This document shows, piece by piece, positions 32,668 to 43,029 of a stretch of 64,000 bases of DNA (within the stretch, counting starts at the first letter, position 1; every line of letters starts with the position of its first letter). A model generated the notes under the pieces. That model ran no database searches and was not told where the DNA came from. It saw only the letters and a program-made list of their open reading frames with translations. The stretch covers positions 248,001 through 312,000 of the forward strand of contig NZ_SNXB01000002.1 in assembly GCF_004362055.1 (NCBI RefSeq). Reading direction: 5' to 3'. Made by a program: the position numbers and the translations under genes. The stretch comes from Flavobacterium sp. 245. GTDB lineage: Bacteria; Bacteroidota; Bacteroidia; Flavobacteriales; Flavobacteriaceae.

Positions 32668-33573
32668 TTAAATTTTAATTTTTAACATCATTTTTTCAAT
32701 TCTGGAAAGCGAAATTTCAGGATTAGCCCCAGGTGATTCAGCTACTAATGCACCAACTGCACAGGCAAAATCAATTGAATACTGAGGAACTTTTCCGCTT
32801 AATAATGAAGCTATCAAAGCCGCCAGAAATGAATCTCCGGCACCTACGGTGTCAGCTACTTCAACAGGATATCCCTCATTTTCATAAAGTTGGCCTTCCC
32901 ACATCAGCAAAGCTCCGTGTTTGCCCCTCGTTACACACATTCCCTTTACTTCGCTTTTTTCAGCTATAAAATTCATATTGTCTTTCAGACTTGTAAACGG
33001 CGAGGACATAGCAGCAGTAATTTCTAATAATTCCTCATCATTAAACTTTATAAAATCAGCTGATTGCATGAGGCGTTCCAGCATTTCATAAGAATAATGC
33101 GGTTTTCTTAAATTCACATCAAAAACCTTATAGACTTTTTTTTGCAGCATTTCTTCCAGTGAAAGCCTTGAAACGTTATCTCGGCAAACTAAACTGCCAT
33201 AAATTAAAACATCCGCATTAGCAACTGAATTCCTCGCCAAATCATTCAATTCAATTTTATCCCATGCAGACGGGTAACTGATTTCATAACTTGCCGATCC
33301 GCGCTCATTTAAGGTTACGTTGACCAAACCAGTTGGAAAATCTTCAGAAACTACAATTGTATCCGTTTCAAGTCCCAGTTGTTTCACTTGCTCTTTTATT
33401 GCTCTCCCATCTTCATCATTACCTACACAGCTTATCATAGCTACTTCGCAACCCAGCGTTTTCATTCTCAAGGCTACATTCAATGGTGCTCCGCCAATCT
33501 TTTTTTCATTGGCAAAAACATCCCAAAGTACCTCTCCGTATGCCACCGCCTTAAGGTTTTTTCCGTTATTCAT
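32668..33573 (-). CDS. Fructokinase-like PfkB-family carbohydrate kinase
   Basis: 301 residues. The N-terminus has GEVLWDVFANEKKIGGAPLN, the sugar-binding G-G-A-P-x-N motif. The C-terminal signature is DTVGAGDSFLAALIASLL, with the catalytic Asp. The family (ribokinase/PfkB) phosphorylates sugars with ATP. As the last gene of a GH32/SusCD locus, it most likely makes fructose-6-phosphate from the released fructose. It lies 23 bases after the upstream GH32 gene on the same strand. Confidence 0.92.
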   Translation of the reverse strand: MNNGKNLKAVAYGEVLWDVFANEKKIGGAPLNVALRMKTLGCEVAMISCVGNDEDGRAIKEQVKQLGLETDTIVVSEDFPTGLVNVTLNERGSASYEISYPSAWDKIELNDLARNSVANADVLIYGSLVCRDNVSRLSLEEMLQKKVYKVFDVNLRKPHYSYEMLERLMQSADFIKFNDEELLEITAAMSSPFTSLKDNMNFIAEKSEVKGMCVTRGKHGALLMWEGQLYENEGYPVEVADTVGAGDSFLAALIASLLSGKVPQYSIDFACAVGALVAESPGANPEISLSRIEKMMLKIKI

Positions 33574-33596
33574 TCTAAAATATTTTATTATTGTTC

Positions 33597-35153
33597 TTAT
33601 TCAGGCTGGGTTATCTGAAGATTCGAGATTGTGCTCGTTTGTCCTTCAGCAATTAAACCCCATTTATTTTTGTCTCTTCCGTAAACGCGATTTGTGAGAG
33701 CTGCTTTTCCGTTTATGTAAACTATGACAACACTTCCTTCAGTAATTATTTCAACATCATATTTTACATTCGTCTGAAATGCAAATGGTAAACGGGTTAC
33801 TTCCTGCGAAGCCGAATTATAACCGCTTATTTTACTATTAGCAATATCCAAAACCACTTTATAATAACTTCCTGTATCATTGGTATGAAAAACAAATCCA
33901 GTTGTTCCACTAGCTTTCGCTAAAGTAACTTCGGCTTTTATTTTGACTTTCTTTCCAACGCTTTTAAAAGTAACCATTGCTTTTTCTGTTTCTCCAGATA
34001 AAGAATAAGTTCCATTATTGGTTGTTGCATTAGATGAAATTGCATCTACTTCTGCAGTAGTATTCTTTTTCGAAAATAAATCCTTAACCGATTTCGGCGA
34101 CTGAGTTCCTAAAGTTCCATCTGAATTCTGAATCAATTCATGGATAACCATATTCCCTGCCCAATCTTTATTTCCTAAATCATTATCAGGCGTTTTTCTG
34201 GCATTCCATCCAAAAACATATCTTTTATTTCCGTCAGAAGCCGTTTTTCCTGCGTAAAAGTATTCTCCATCAATTCTGTCATTTTCCGGTTTTGTCCATG
34301 GACCAGTTATTGATGATGAAATTCTGTAATGCGTTCCTTTATTGCCACTCCAATTCTCAGAAAAAATTAAATACCAATTGCTTCCCATTTTGAAAATATC
34401 CGCACATTCCATCATCAGATAATTATCTTCAGGCGTTGTGGTATAAATTGGAGCTTGAACATCCCATTTTCCTGATGCAGGATCAGCGCTTGTAAAATGT
34501 AACAAAACGGCTTTTCTTCCAGGTTCTGTTTGTGTACTCACTAACATTGAATATTTTTTCAATTCATCATTATAAAACACATGCGGATCTCTGAAATCAT
34601 AGTTGTAATATCCCGCCGGAGCTGTAATTTTAAAAGATGGAACTTTTGTCCATTTTTTCAAATCGCTGCTGGTTGCACATAACACACTTTCTCTTGCATT
34701 CGACTGTGCAAAAGCCGGATTTTCATTGTGCCCTGTATAATAAAAATAATAAAGATTGCCCACTTTGACAACTGACCCGGTGCCAATGGCAAAATCCGGT
34801 TCAAGCGTTGTGCCATAAGGAATTGTTTGACCTTCATAAGTAAAATGGGCCAAATCTGTGCTCTGATATTCATGAATATCATGAAATCCTTTTCCCGCAG
34901 GTTTATTCTGCGCATCATGCAGAAAGTAAATGTGAAATTTTCCGTTATCGAAAAAAGGCATAATATCTCCGGTATAACCAGCACTGTAATATGGGTCGTT
35001 TGCACCCATCCATTGCGCGGGCGGAACAGGAAAAACACTTGTTATTTCAGAATTGCCTCCTGAAATCGAACCTCCTATATAATTTTCATCCTGACTGCAC
35101 GAAGCCAGTGAAAAGAAGACAAAGGCGATTGTGATTATATTTCTATATTTCAT
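33597..35153 (-). CDS. GH32 family lipoprotein (fructan hydrolase) with C-terminal sandwich domain
   Basis: 518 residues from the ATG at 35153; the frame extends five codons further only to a TTG. A lipoprotein signal ends SLASCSQ. The five-bladed propeller shows the nucleophile region GDIMPFFDNGKFHIYFLHD, the RDP motif in NYDFRDPHVFYND and the acid/base Glu in MMECADIFKMG. The classical WMNDPNG is absent; the first motif is of the GD-I-M-P type. A C-terminal LamG/concanavalin-like domain (SSISNLQITQPE end) follows. It probably cuts fructan at the cell surface. Confidence 0.88.
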   Translation of the reverse strand: MKYRNIITIAFVFFSLASCSQDENYIGGSISGGNSEITSVFPVPPAQWMGANDPYYSAGYTGDIMPFFDNGKFHIYFLHDAQNKPAGKGFHDIHEYQSTDLAHFTYEGQTIPYGTTLEPDFAIGTGSVVKVGNLYYFYYTGHNENPAFAQSNARESVLCATSSDLKKWTKVPSFKITAPAGYYNYDFRDPHVFYNDELKKYSMLVSTQTEPGRKAVLLHFTSADPASGKWDVQAPIYTTTPEDNYLMMECADIFKMGSNWYLIFSENWSGNKGTHYRISSSITGPWTKPENDRIDGEYFYAGKTASDGNKRYVFGWNARKTPDNDLGNKDWAGNMVIHELIQNSDGTLGTQSPKSVKDLFSKKNTTAEVDAISSNATTNNGTYSLSGETEKAMVTFKSVGKKVKIKAEVTLAKASGTTGFVFHTNDTGSYYKVVLDIANSKISGYNSASQEVTRLPFAFQTNVKYDVEIITEGSVVIVYINGKAALTNRVYGRDKNKWGLIAEGQTSTISNLQITQPE

Positions 35154-35174
35154 TTTTATTAAATTCAAAGTGAT

Positions 35175-36572
35175 TTATTTTGCCGCTAAATAATTGATAC
35201 TATTTTGTGTCAGCAATTTAATGTTTGTAATAAACTCATTTGCCTGACTTGGCACTCCACTGCTGTTGGTTTCATTGTACCAATCGTAAGCTCCCATAGA
35301 AATTACAATTACATTTTTATTCGTACTTGTATTTGGGAATTCTGCAATTGTAACTCTTCCGTTCAATTCATTATCCCAGGCTTCACTTGCCAGATTGGTT
35401 CCTCCTGTTTGGTTTCTCCAACCTTCTCCATTATTGTATCCACCCCATTCTGGTAAAAACCACCATGCTGTATGATTTAATCTGAAAGTTCCGCTTTGCA
35501 ATAAATTGGCTTTTCCGGATTCAAAAGTGGTTAGGCCTTGAAATATTGGGTGGCCTTCATAACCAACAAATGACATTCCCCATGAATTACCGTCTACAAA
35601 TCCATTTGGAGGAAAATCACCAAAAACATTATTTGGTCCTTTTCCTGAAGGAACAATTCCTAAAGCATCAACATATTGCGAAGCAAAAGAAGTCAAAAGC
35701 AGGTTTCCTCCATTTGTTCTGAAATTTTTCAATGCATTTGTAACCGCAGGATTATAAGCTACAGAAGGTAAATTTGTAGCCGAATCAAAGTGCCACCAAA
35801 TCACATCGATATCGCTTAAATCAGCACCGCTTTGTACACTTTCAAACGAAATATATTTAGCCCCCGGAAAATTATCAAACAGCCAGTTTGAAGCCGTAAC
35901 TTCATCCATGTTTGTAATTCCCGATCTTGTAGCCGCAGTTCCTAAAAATGCAACTGTTAATCCTGTAACCGGAACTCCTACATTTGCTGTATAGTTAACG
36001 ATTTTGCCATTCGATGTTATTACAAAAGTGACTGCATTTGTAAAATCAATTGTTGCGCCCGAAGCAGGTGAAATTGCAACACCTGTCGTTACTTCGATTA
36101 CGGGTTTAAGCGCTCTTAAATCAGTATCTTCAGGCAAAGTCATATTAATCGTTTTATTAATATCGTTTACAGTAGCTGCAACACCATTTATCTTAAAACT
36201 CTTAATCGGACTTAAAACAGTTGTGGTTACTGTATAATCTTTATACAAATTTCCGTTAACTACTCTGAATTTTACCGGATTTGTAAAATTCATTGCTGAA
36301 TTTAATTCCGGATTTGACGTAGCTCCTTCTTCAAAAACAACTTCCGGCTTTATGGCTGTTATATCTGATCCGTACGGCATTACAACAGTAATTTTTCCTG
36401 TTGTCTGATCAATGCTTCCTGAAACTCCGTTTAGTTTGAAGGAAAGTACATTTGAAGGCGAACTCACATCAAATCCGCCAGTTTCAAAATTATTTTCGCA
36501 GGCAGTAATCATAAAAATCATTGCCAATATTATAGATACTTTGGTCCAATATTTATTTAAAGCTTTTTTCAT
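35175..36572 (-). CDS. DUF4960-containing surface lipoprotein (SusE/F position)
   Basis: 465 residues. A lipoprotein signal (IILAMIFMITACENN) is followed by two Ig-like DUF5018-type repeats (residues ~40-115 and ~120-200, each with KDYTVTTTVL or VNYTANVGVP ends). Then comes a C-terminal domain with VAFLGTAATRSGITNMDEVT, DVIWWHFDSA and GAYDWYNETN, characteristic of DUF4960. Such proteins occur in fructan loci between SusD and GH32 genes and are presumed glycan-binding, filling the SusE/F slot. It lies 19 bases after susD. Confidence 0.88.
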   Translation of the reverse strand: MKKALNKYWTKVSIILAMIFMITACENNFETGGFDVSSPSNVLSFKLNGVSGSIDQTTGKITVVMPYGSDITAIKPEVVFEEGATSNPELNSAMNFTNPVKFRVVNGNLYKDYTVTTTVLSPIKSFKINGVAATVNDINKTINMTLPEDTDLRALKPVIEVTTGVAISPASGATIDFTNAVTFVITSNGKIVNYTANVGVPVTGLTVAFLGTAATRSGITNMDEVTASNWLFDNFPGAKYISFESVQSGADLSDIDVIWWHFDSATNLPSVAYNPAVTNALKNFRTNGGNLLLTSFASQYVDALGIVPSGKGPNNVFGDFPPNGFVDGNSWGMSFVGYEGHPIFQGLTTFESGKANLLQSGTFRLNHTAWWFLPEWGGYNNGEGWRNQTGGTNLASEAWDNELNGRVTIAEFPNTSTNKNVIVISMGAYDWYNETNSSGVPSQANEFITNIKLLTQNSINYLAAK

Positions 36573-36591
36573 ATTGCTGATTCTTTAAGGA

Positions 36592-38283
36592 TTAATAACC
36601 TGGATTTTGTTTGTACAATCCCTGACTGAAATTGATTTGTTTCAACGGAATTGGGCAATATTCTTCTTTATGCGCATCAAAAAAAGCATCCTGATAATAG
36701 GTACGTTTTGTTTTTTCTTTTGCATAAAAGTCATTCATAACCTGATCTGTAATTCCCCAGCGAACAAGGTCAAAAAATCGGCTTCCTTCCATAGCTAATT
36801 CTAAACGACGTTCCCAACGCAACGCTTTACGGGCAAAATCCTGAGTCCAATTACAATTGCCGCCATCTACATAGGTATTGATTTTGAAGTTATTAACGTA
36901 AGGCAGTCTTCCTGTACTTTGCGCTGCCCTTTCTCTGATTTGATTAATTAACGGCAAAGCTTCAGATTGTCTTCCTAATTCAATCAAGGCTTCGGCACGC
37001 ATTAAAATCACATCAGCATAACGAATCTGAATTCTGTTTTTTGAATTTCCGTAAAAAGGATCAATATTTACAACACAACTGCAATTTGGGGCAACATTTT
37101 CCTTTAAAGAAGCAAAATAGCCATAGGTTCCCGGAGATCTTACCCAAGCTTCAACATACAGAAATTCAGGGTCATATTTATAAGGCAGACCTGGCATCGC
37201 AACCGTATGATACAATCTCGGATCAACAGTATTGGCGTCTATATTTTTATAATCAAAATCTTCATTGTTGTAAGTATCAAACTCTGGTAAACCATTTGCT
37301 CCAGTTTTAAAAGCATTTACTAAATTCTGACTTGGCTTATGAAAATCACAACAGCCTAAACCTTGTGGCGTTGAAAGAACGTCTGAGAAATTCAATCTTC
37401 CGTAAAGCGTTCCGTCATTATCAGAAAATTGGATTGAGAAAATAGATTCCGGCCCGTTTTCGTAAGTTCCAGGCAGGAAGTTGTTTGCAAAATCAGGTTC
37501 TAAAGAAGCTTTTCCAACTACTTTATCTGTTGCCGCGATCACTTCCTGTAGATGCTGCTGGTTTATACCTGTAACTTTGAATGTTTCATCCTGTGTGTAC
37601 GCTTGGTACAATCTTGTTTTTGCCAAATAAGCATAAGCCGCTTTTTTAGTGGCCCGCCCCACTTGTGGCTGTGTATCAGGCAAATTATCGGCTGCAGCCT
37701 GAAAATCTTCAGCAATTTTATTCCAAAGTTCTTCGTTTGAAAGTGCTTTGTTTGAAATCGTTTTATAATCTTCTACCGGAATATCTTCGGTAATATAAGG
37801 TACATTTCTAAACATGATTTTCAGCATAAAATAAAAATGCCCTCTCAAGAAACGCATTTCAGCCATTCTCGTTTTCTTCAACGGATAATCTGCTTCTGAG
37901 ATTTGTTCTAAAGCTTTCAACGCTTTATTGGCTCTTGAAACACCAACATAACTGATATACCAGAAACTATCCAATTCTCCAAAATCCGGACGGATATTAT
38001 TTGAGACTTCAAAAAAGTGAAAATCCTGAATGTCATTTGTACCACTTCCGCCTTTATAAGCATCATCTGAACGCACATTACCAAACGGCCATAAACTGTA
38101 AGGAGAATCGTAGTGATCATTTCCTAACTGTGCATAAGCTGCATTCATAAATCCTTCCACCGACTGCGGCGTAACAATATCTTCTTCAGACAACACACCA
38201 CGCGGATCATTTTCTAAAAAATCGGAACAGGAAGCCAAGAAACCCATCACTGCAAATCCTGCGATATATAATATTTTTTTCAT
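36592..38283 (-). CDS. SusD/RagB-family nutrient-binding lipoprotein
   Basis: 563 residues. Lipoprotein signal AVMGFLASCSDFLENDPRG with the standard SusD start. The TPR-rich core includes MRFLRGHFYFMLKIMFRNVP YI (parts), IRERAAQ, ALRWERRLELAMEGSRFFDL and the ending QGLYKQNPGY, all typical of RagB/SusD. It caps the SusC barrel and captures oligosaccharides at the surface. The gene starts 15 bases after susC; both belong to the fructan operon. Confidence 0.96.
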   Translation of the reverse strand: MKKILYIAGFAVMGFLASCSDFLENDPRGVLSEEDIVTPQSVEGFMNAAYAQLGNDHYDSPYSLWPFGNVRSDDAYKGGSGTNDIQDFHFFEVSNNIRPDFGELDSFWYISYVGVSRANKALKALEQISEADYPLKKTRMAEMRFLRGHFYFMLKIMFRNVPYITEDIPVEDYKTISNKALSNEELWNKIAEDFQAAADNLPDTQPQVGRATKKAAYAYLAKTRLYQAYTQDETFKVTGINQQHLQEVIAATDKVVGKASLEPDFANNFLPGTYENGPESIFSIQFSDNDGTLYGRLNFSDVLSTPQGLGCCDFHKPSQNLVNAFKTGANGLPEFDTYNNEDFDYKNIDANTVDPRLYHTVAMPGLPYKYDPEFLYVEAWVRSPGTYGYFASLKENVAPNCSCVVNIDPFYGNSKNRIQIRYADVILMRAEALIELGRQSEALPLINQIRERAAQSTGRLPYVNNFKINTYVDGGNCNWTQDFARKALRWERRLELAMEGSRFFDLVRWGITDQVMNDFYAKEKTKRTYYQDAFFDAHKEEYCPIPLKQINFSQGLYKQNPGY

Positions 38284-38298
38284 TTTTTTAATCTTTTG

Positions 38299-41200
38299 TT
38301 ATAAAGTAAAATTAAGACCAGCAGTAAAAGTTGTCGGCTGAGGATATCCAAAACCAGCATTTTCCGGATCAACTCCTGTGAAGCTTTTAGCATCAATAAT
38401 CAACAAATTCTGTCCGCTGATGTAAAGTCTAAAACTTTCCATATTCAATTTCTTCAGTAATTCTTTAGGAAAACTATATCCAAACTGCAAAACTCTAAGT
38501 TTAAGATAATTTCCATTTTCTACGTAATAAGTTGAAAATCTAGACTCTGCATTTCTATCAACAGTTGTCAGCGCAGGGATTGTAGAATTTGGATTGTCTA
38601 AGGACCATGCATTCAGCAAACGAGTTCCTTTGTTTGATCCCACATCATCAACGCTCCAGAAATCAGTCTGATATTTGGTGTTATTGATAACATCCACATC
38701 ACTTGCACCTTCCCAAAAAGTGGTAAAATCAAAGTTTTTATAAGACAAGTTTAAATTAATTCCGTACAACAATCCCGGATTTGGATTTCCGATCCAGGTA
38801 CGGTCTTTATCTGTAATTGTTCCGTCGCCGTTTAAGTCTTTGTAACGAATTCTACCAAGTCCTTTTCCTTCCTGAATTGCCGAGTTATCCACCTGATCCT
38901 GACTTGTAAACAATCCGTCAGTAACATATCCGTACATCGAATTAATTGGACGTCCTAAAATATTATCATCCAATCCGTCGCCTCCGTAGTTGTTTTTTAC
39001 TTCATCCGGCAATTGTGTAATCTTATTTTTGTTTGCCGAAATGTTTCCGGAAATATCATACTTCAATCCAAATGAAGTTTCATCGTGATATCCTAAAGAA
39101 AACTCCCAACCTTTATTTTCCATAGAAGCTCCGTTTACCCAACGATTTCCACCTTCTCCAATAACTCCTAAATACGGTGGCAATACCAAAATATCATCTG
39201 TTTTTTTGATATAATAATCAATAGATCCGCTTAATTTTTGTTTGAATAAACCAAAGTCCAAACCAATATTCGTCTGTGTAGTCGTTTCCCATTTCAAATC
39301 ATCATTTCCTGATTGCGTTGCGATGAAACCAGATGGAAGTAATCCGTTTCCGTTTCCTGCAATATCATAAGCTGTTCCGTAAGACGTTGCCCAAGTTGGA
39401 CTTCCGCCTGCGTAACTTGCCAGATAAAGCGAGTAAACTGCCGTATTGCTGATTTCTTGATTTCCGGTTTGTCCCCAGCCTGCTCTTAATTTCAAGTCTG
39501 AAAAAACAGGAGCACTATTTTTAATGAAGTTTTCATTGCTGATTCTCCACCCCGCTGAAACTGCCGGAAATGTCCCGAATTGATTGTTTTTTCCAAAACG
39601 AGAAGAACCATCACGACGAATTGTTGCCGAAACCAAATAGCGATTATCAAACTCGTAATCTGCTTTTCCAAAATAAGAAAGCAAAGAATATACAGTCGAA
39701 GTTCCGCTGGTAAAAGATTCTCCAGTTCCTGCATCTGGATACATATAATCCGGCGTTTCGATCAAAAAGTCATTTTTACGTAACGTGTTTGTATCATAAG
39801 TATCTTTATACATCTCCGTTCCCGCCATCAAATTAAGATTGCTTTTTCCAAAATTTAAGCTGTAAATTGCTGTATTCGTCCAAGTCCATTTGTCGCTGAT
39901 TGACTGATCGATTGTAACAGACGTTTGATCGTTTTGCAGATAACCTGATTTGTAGCTTCTTTGCAGCGTACGTTTTTTGTAAAAACCATAATCCATTCCG
40001 AAACTGGTTTTGATGTGCAGATTTTTAATGATTTCCAAATCCGCGTAAGCGTTACCAAAAAGACGTAAATAATCGTATTTGTTATCTTTATTATATTCTA
40101 AAAGACGAACCGGATTTTGTCTGTCGTTCATTCCTCCAACCGGTCCTCCCCAACCAATTCCGTCTACAGTATGCACCGGAATAATTGGTAAAGCTCTCAA
40201 TGCAGGATCTAAAACGCCCGGATCTGTTACTTCGTTTGTACGATTTAAACTGAAATTTTCTCCGATAACTAATTTGCCATCAAAGTATTTATAAGAACTG
40301 TTCATTCGGGCAGAAATTCTTTCGAAATCTGTTGTTTTTACAACGCCTTCATTTCCATAATATCCTAGCGAAAAAACATAATTTCCTTTGTCAGAAGCAT
40401 TCGAAACTGATAAATCATAAGAATTGGCAACTCCGGTTTGAGAAATTGCGTCATACCAGTCCGTATTTGAAGCTTTTATGGTTTGTTGTGCATCTAAATA
40501 TTCCGGAACCAAAACTTTATTCAATTGCGGTTTATTATTGTTTACCGACCAATCAAACTGATAACGTAAATTGTTATTATTCGGATTTAAACCGTCGTTA
40601 ATATTCGCCTGCCAAAGTGCCTGCCCAAACTGGTTTGCGTTTAGGACATCTAACTTTCTTGAATAATCAGAAAAGGAAGCATAGGTACTGAAATTGATTC
40701 TCATTTTACCTTCTTTACCTTTTTTGGTTGTAATGATGATTACTCCGTTTGAAGCTCGGGAACCATAAATACTCGCTGAAGAAGCATCTTTCAGAACCTG
40801 AATCGTTTCAATATCATTAGGATTTAATTCATGCATTCCAGATTTTGTCGGCATTCCGTCAATTACGTAAAGCGGATCTGTGTTGTTCAAAGTTCCAACA
40901 CCACGAATTACCACTTTTGTATTTCCTCCGCTCGGCGAACCATCTGAAGATACTTTTACTCCGGCAATTCTTCCCTGCAAAGCTTTGATTGGGTTTGGCT
41001 CCGGCTGCTTCATGACTTCCTTCATGTTCACAACGGCAACTGCTCCGGTGATATCCGTTTTCTTTTGTTTGGAGTATCCTGTTACTACAACTTCATTTAG
41101 CTGGTTGTTGTCTACTTTTAAAGTTACATTGATCGTTTTTTGGCCTTTAACAGGAATAGATTGTGGAGCATATCCTATAAAGGAAACTACAAGAACCGCA

Positions 41201-41403
41201 TCTGAATTTATATTGCCGAACGAAAAATTGCCATCAAAATCTGTTACTGTACTGGTATTTGTACCTGAAATAAGTACGGTTGCTCCTGGAAGCGGCATTC
41301 CGTCATCTGCAGAAAATACCGTTCCCTTTACTCCATTTTCCTGAGCCGTCATAAGTAGCACCGGAAAGAAGAAAAATAGAAAATAAATAATTTTACTTTT
41401 CAT
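38299..41403 (-). CDS. SusC/RagA-family TonB-linked outer-membrane transporter
   Basis: 1034 residues. Signal peptide (IIYFLFFFFPVLLMTAQ), carboxypeptidase-D-like domain at residues ~22-95 (GVKGTVFSADDGMPLPGATV), TonB plug with IKALQGRIAGVKVSSDGSPS and VIRGVGTLNNTDPLYVIDG, then a 22-strand barrel ending GFGYPQPTTFTAGLNFTL. It imports oligosaccharides through the outer membrane using TonB energy. It is paired with the SusD gene downstream and lies 18 bases after the first GH32 gene. Confidence 0.97.
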   Translation of the reverse strand: MKSKIIYFLFFFFPVLLMTAQENGVKGTVFSADDGMPLPGATVLISGTNTSTVTDFDGNFSFGNINSDAVLVVSFIGYAPQSIPVKGQKTINVTLKVDNNQLNEVVVTGYSKQKKTDITGAVAVVNMKEVMKQPEPNPIKALQGRIAGVKVSSDGSPSGGNTKVVIRGVGTLNNTDPLYVIDGMPTKSGMHELNPNDIETIQVLKDASSASIYGSRASNGVIIITTKKGKEGKMRINFSTYASFSDYSRKLDVLNANQFGQALWQANINDGLNPNNNNLRYQFDWSVNNNKPQLNKVLVPEYLDAQQTIKASNTDWYDAISQTGVANSYDLSVSNASDKGNYVFSLGYYGNEGVVKTTDFERISARMNSSYKYFDGKLVIGENFSLNRTNEVTDPGVLDPALRALPIIPVHTVDGIGWGGPVGGMNDRQNPVRLLEYNKDNKYDYLRLFGNAYADLEIIKNLHIKTSFGMDYGFYKKRTLQRSYKSGYLQNDQTSVTIDQSISDKWTWTNTAIYSLNFGKSNLNLMAGTEMYKDTYDTNTLRKNDFLIETPDYMYPDAGTGESFTSGTSTVYSLLSYFGKADYEFDNRYLVSATIRRDGSSRFGKNNQFGTFPAVSAGWRISNENFIKNSAPVFSDLKLRAGWGQTGNQEISNTAVYSLYLASYAGGSPTWATSYGTAYDIAGNGNGLLPSGFIATQSGNDDLKWETTTQTNIGLDFGLFKQKLSGSIDYYIKKTDDILVLPPYLGVIGEGGNRWVNGASMENKGWEFSLGYHDETSFGLKYDISGNISANKNKITQLPDEVKNNYGGDGLDDNILGRPINSMYGYVTDGLFTSQDQVDNSAIQEGKGLGRIRYKDLNGDGTITDKDRTWIGNPNPGLLYGINLNLSYKNFDFTTFWEGASDVDVINNTKYQTDFWSVDDVGSNKGTRLLNAWSLDNPNSTIPALTTVDRNAESRFSTYYVENGNYLKLRVLQFGYSFPKELLKKLNMESFRLYISGQNLLIIDAKSFTGVDPENAGFGYPQPTTFTAGLNFTL

Positions 41404-41421
41404 GAGGTTAGTGGTTTTTAG

Positions 41422-43029
41422 TTAGTTTATATTTAATTGGTTAATTACGAGGTTATTCAATTCAATTTCCTCCTTTGAAGAAACTGATAGAGATGTAAAT
41501 GGCTGGTTTGTGAAAAAGATTTCTGTTATAACTTTTTCGCCATTGTTGTAAAATATTTCAATAGAGGTTTTATCTAAAATAATTTTAAAAACACCTTCTT
41601 TTTGATTCCCGTTTAAAGCTGCTTTTGTGATCGTTGCTGCAAACTTTTCAGAGAAATCATTTTTTCCAGACTTCGAACGATCTACAAATAAATAATGATC
41701 TGAATTATTGATTCCGAAAGTCAAAGACTCACCTTTTTCATTTGAAAGCGTAAAAGTGTACGTGTCTTGTTTTATGTTTTTCAGCTTAAAATCAATAATT
41801 GCCTTAGTTAAATCAATTTTCCCTGATCCGGAAATCGAAAGATTGCCTTTTCCTTTTAGGTTTTTCTTTTTTATAGATTTAGAAACATATTTATTGATTT
41901 CTTTTACCGGATTACTGATCAGACTATAAGCATTTCCTTTTTTTATCAACTGAATTTCGCGGGCAATTGTAGTGCTGCTTCTCCATGCAAATGTTGGAAC
42001 ATCTTGCGCGTACTCCCAATTAGACATCCAGCCGATAAATAATCGACGTCCGTCAGCACTTGGAACATTATTCCAAGTTACACCAGCATAATTGTCTTTC
42101 CCATAATCTATCCAAACAGCCTTTTCCTGTTCTACTCTTTTGGCAAAATTTGGGTCTAATGTAAAAGTAGTTCCATCAAAATCTCCAATAAAATATTGCG
42201 TTCCGGAACCTCCATTTACACCTCCTGGATTTAAGCTCTGAATTAAAACCCATTTGGTTTCATTTGACCCTTGTACTTTTATTTCAAAAAAATCTGGACA
42301 TTCCCAAACACCTCCATGTGCCCCAATATTTTTTCCGAAATCAGATAAATATTCCCAGTTTTTTAAGTCTTTGGATTTATAAAATTGAGAACGGTCCTGT
42401 GCTGCTAAAACCATAATCCATTGCTTATTCGTTTCATCCCAAGTTACTTTCGGGTCACGAAAATCTCGAATTCCAGGGTTTTTTATGACAGGATTTCCTT
42501 CCTCAAATTTCTGCCATGTAAAACCATTGTCATTCGAAAAAGCAATGTCCTGCTGCTCGACATCAATTTTATTTTCTTTTTCTTTTGTCATATCATGCAG
42601 CGTATAAATTGCTACAATTGGAGCCGTTTTCTCCGTTCCTAAACCCGAAGTATTGTTTGAATCTACAACAGCACTTCCTGAAAAAATATATTTATTCTTA
42701 TCCGGGTAAATCGCGATAGGCAACTCTTCCCATTTAATGAGATCTTTACTAACGGCATGTCCCCAATGCATCGGTCCCCATTTATTTCCATCAGGAAAGT
42801 GCTGGTAGAATAAATGATATTTTCCATCTGCATAGAACATTCCGTTAGGATCGTTCATCCAGCCTTTTTTTGGAGTAAAATGAAAATTAGGACGGTACAT
42901 TTGCTCCTCTGAAGATGCTGATACTGAAACAGCAGTTGTTTGCGCAACAGCCGAATACGGTTTAAGTCCCCCTACTGAGAGGAGTATCGCACTATAAAAT
43001 GCCAGCGGTAGATGTTTCTTTGATCTCAT
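41422..43029 (-). CDS. GH32 fructan beta-fructosidase / levanase-like
   Basis: 535 residues with a signal peptide (PLAFYSAILLSVGGLK...AVAQ). Classical GH32 motifs are present: nucleophile in PKKGWMNDPNGMFYADGKYH, RDP in IRDFRDPKVTWD and the acid/base Glu in HGGVWECPDFFEIK. A C-terminal beta-sandwich (residues ~385-535) completes the family layout. Likely a periplasmic exo- or endo-acting fructanase that frees fructose. Its start overlaps the end of the MFS gene by 38 bases, so translation is probably coupled. Confidence 0.95.
   Translation of the reverse strand: MRSKKHLPLAFYSAILLSVGGLKPYSAVAQTTAVSVSASSEEQMYRPNFHFTPKKGWMNDPNGMFYADGKYHLFYQHFPDGNKWGPMHWGHAVSKDLIKWEELPIAIYPDKNKYIFSGSAVVDSNNTSGLGTEKTAPIVAIYTLHDMTKEKENKIDVEQQDIAFSNDNGFTWQKFEEGNPVIKNPGIRDFRDPKVTWDETNKQWIMVLAAQDRSQFYKSKDLKNWEYLSDFGKNIGAHGGVWECPDFFEIKVQGSNETKWVLIQSLNPGGVNGGSGTQYFIGDFDGTTFTLDPNFAKRVEQEKAVWIDYGKDNYAGVTWNNVPSADGRRLFIGWMSNWEYAQDVPTFAWRSSTTIAREIQLIKKGNAYSLISNPVKEINKYVSKSIKKKNLKGKGNLSISGSGKIDLTKAIIDFKLKNIKQDTYTFTLSNEKGESLTFGINNSDHYLFVDRSKSGKNDFSEKFAATITKAALNGNQKEGVFKIILDKTSIEIFYNNGEKVITEIFFTNQPFTSLSVSSKEEIELNNLVINQLNIN

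Noticed and set aside
40880-41344. 154-codon ORF on the plus strand opposite susC
   Set aside because: Shadow of the susC coding frame, with no family resemblance.
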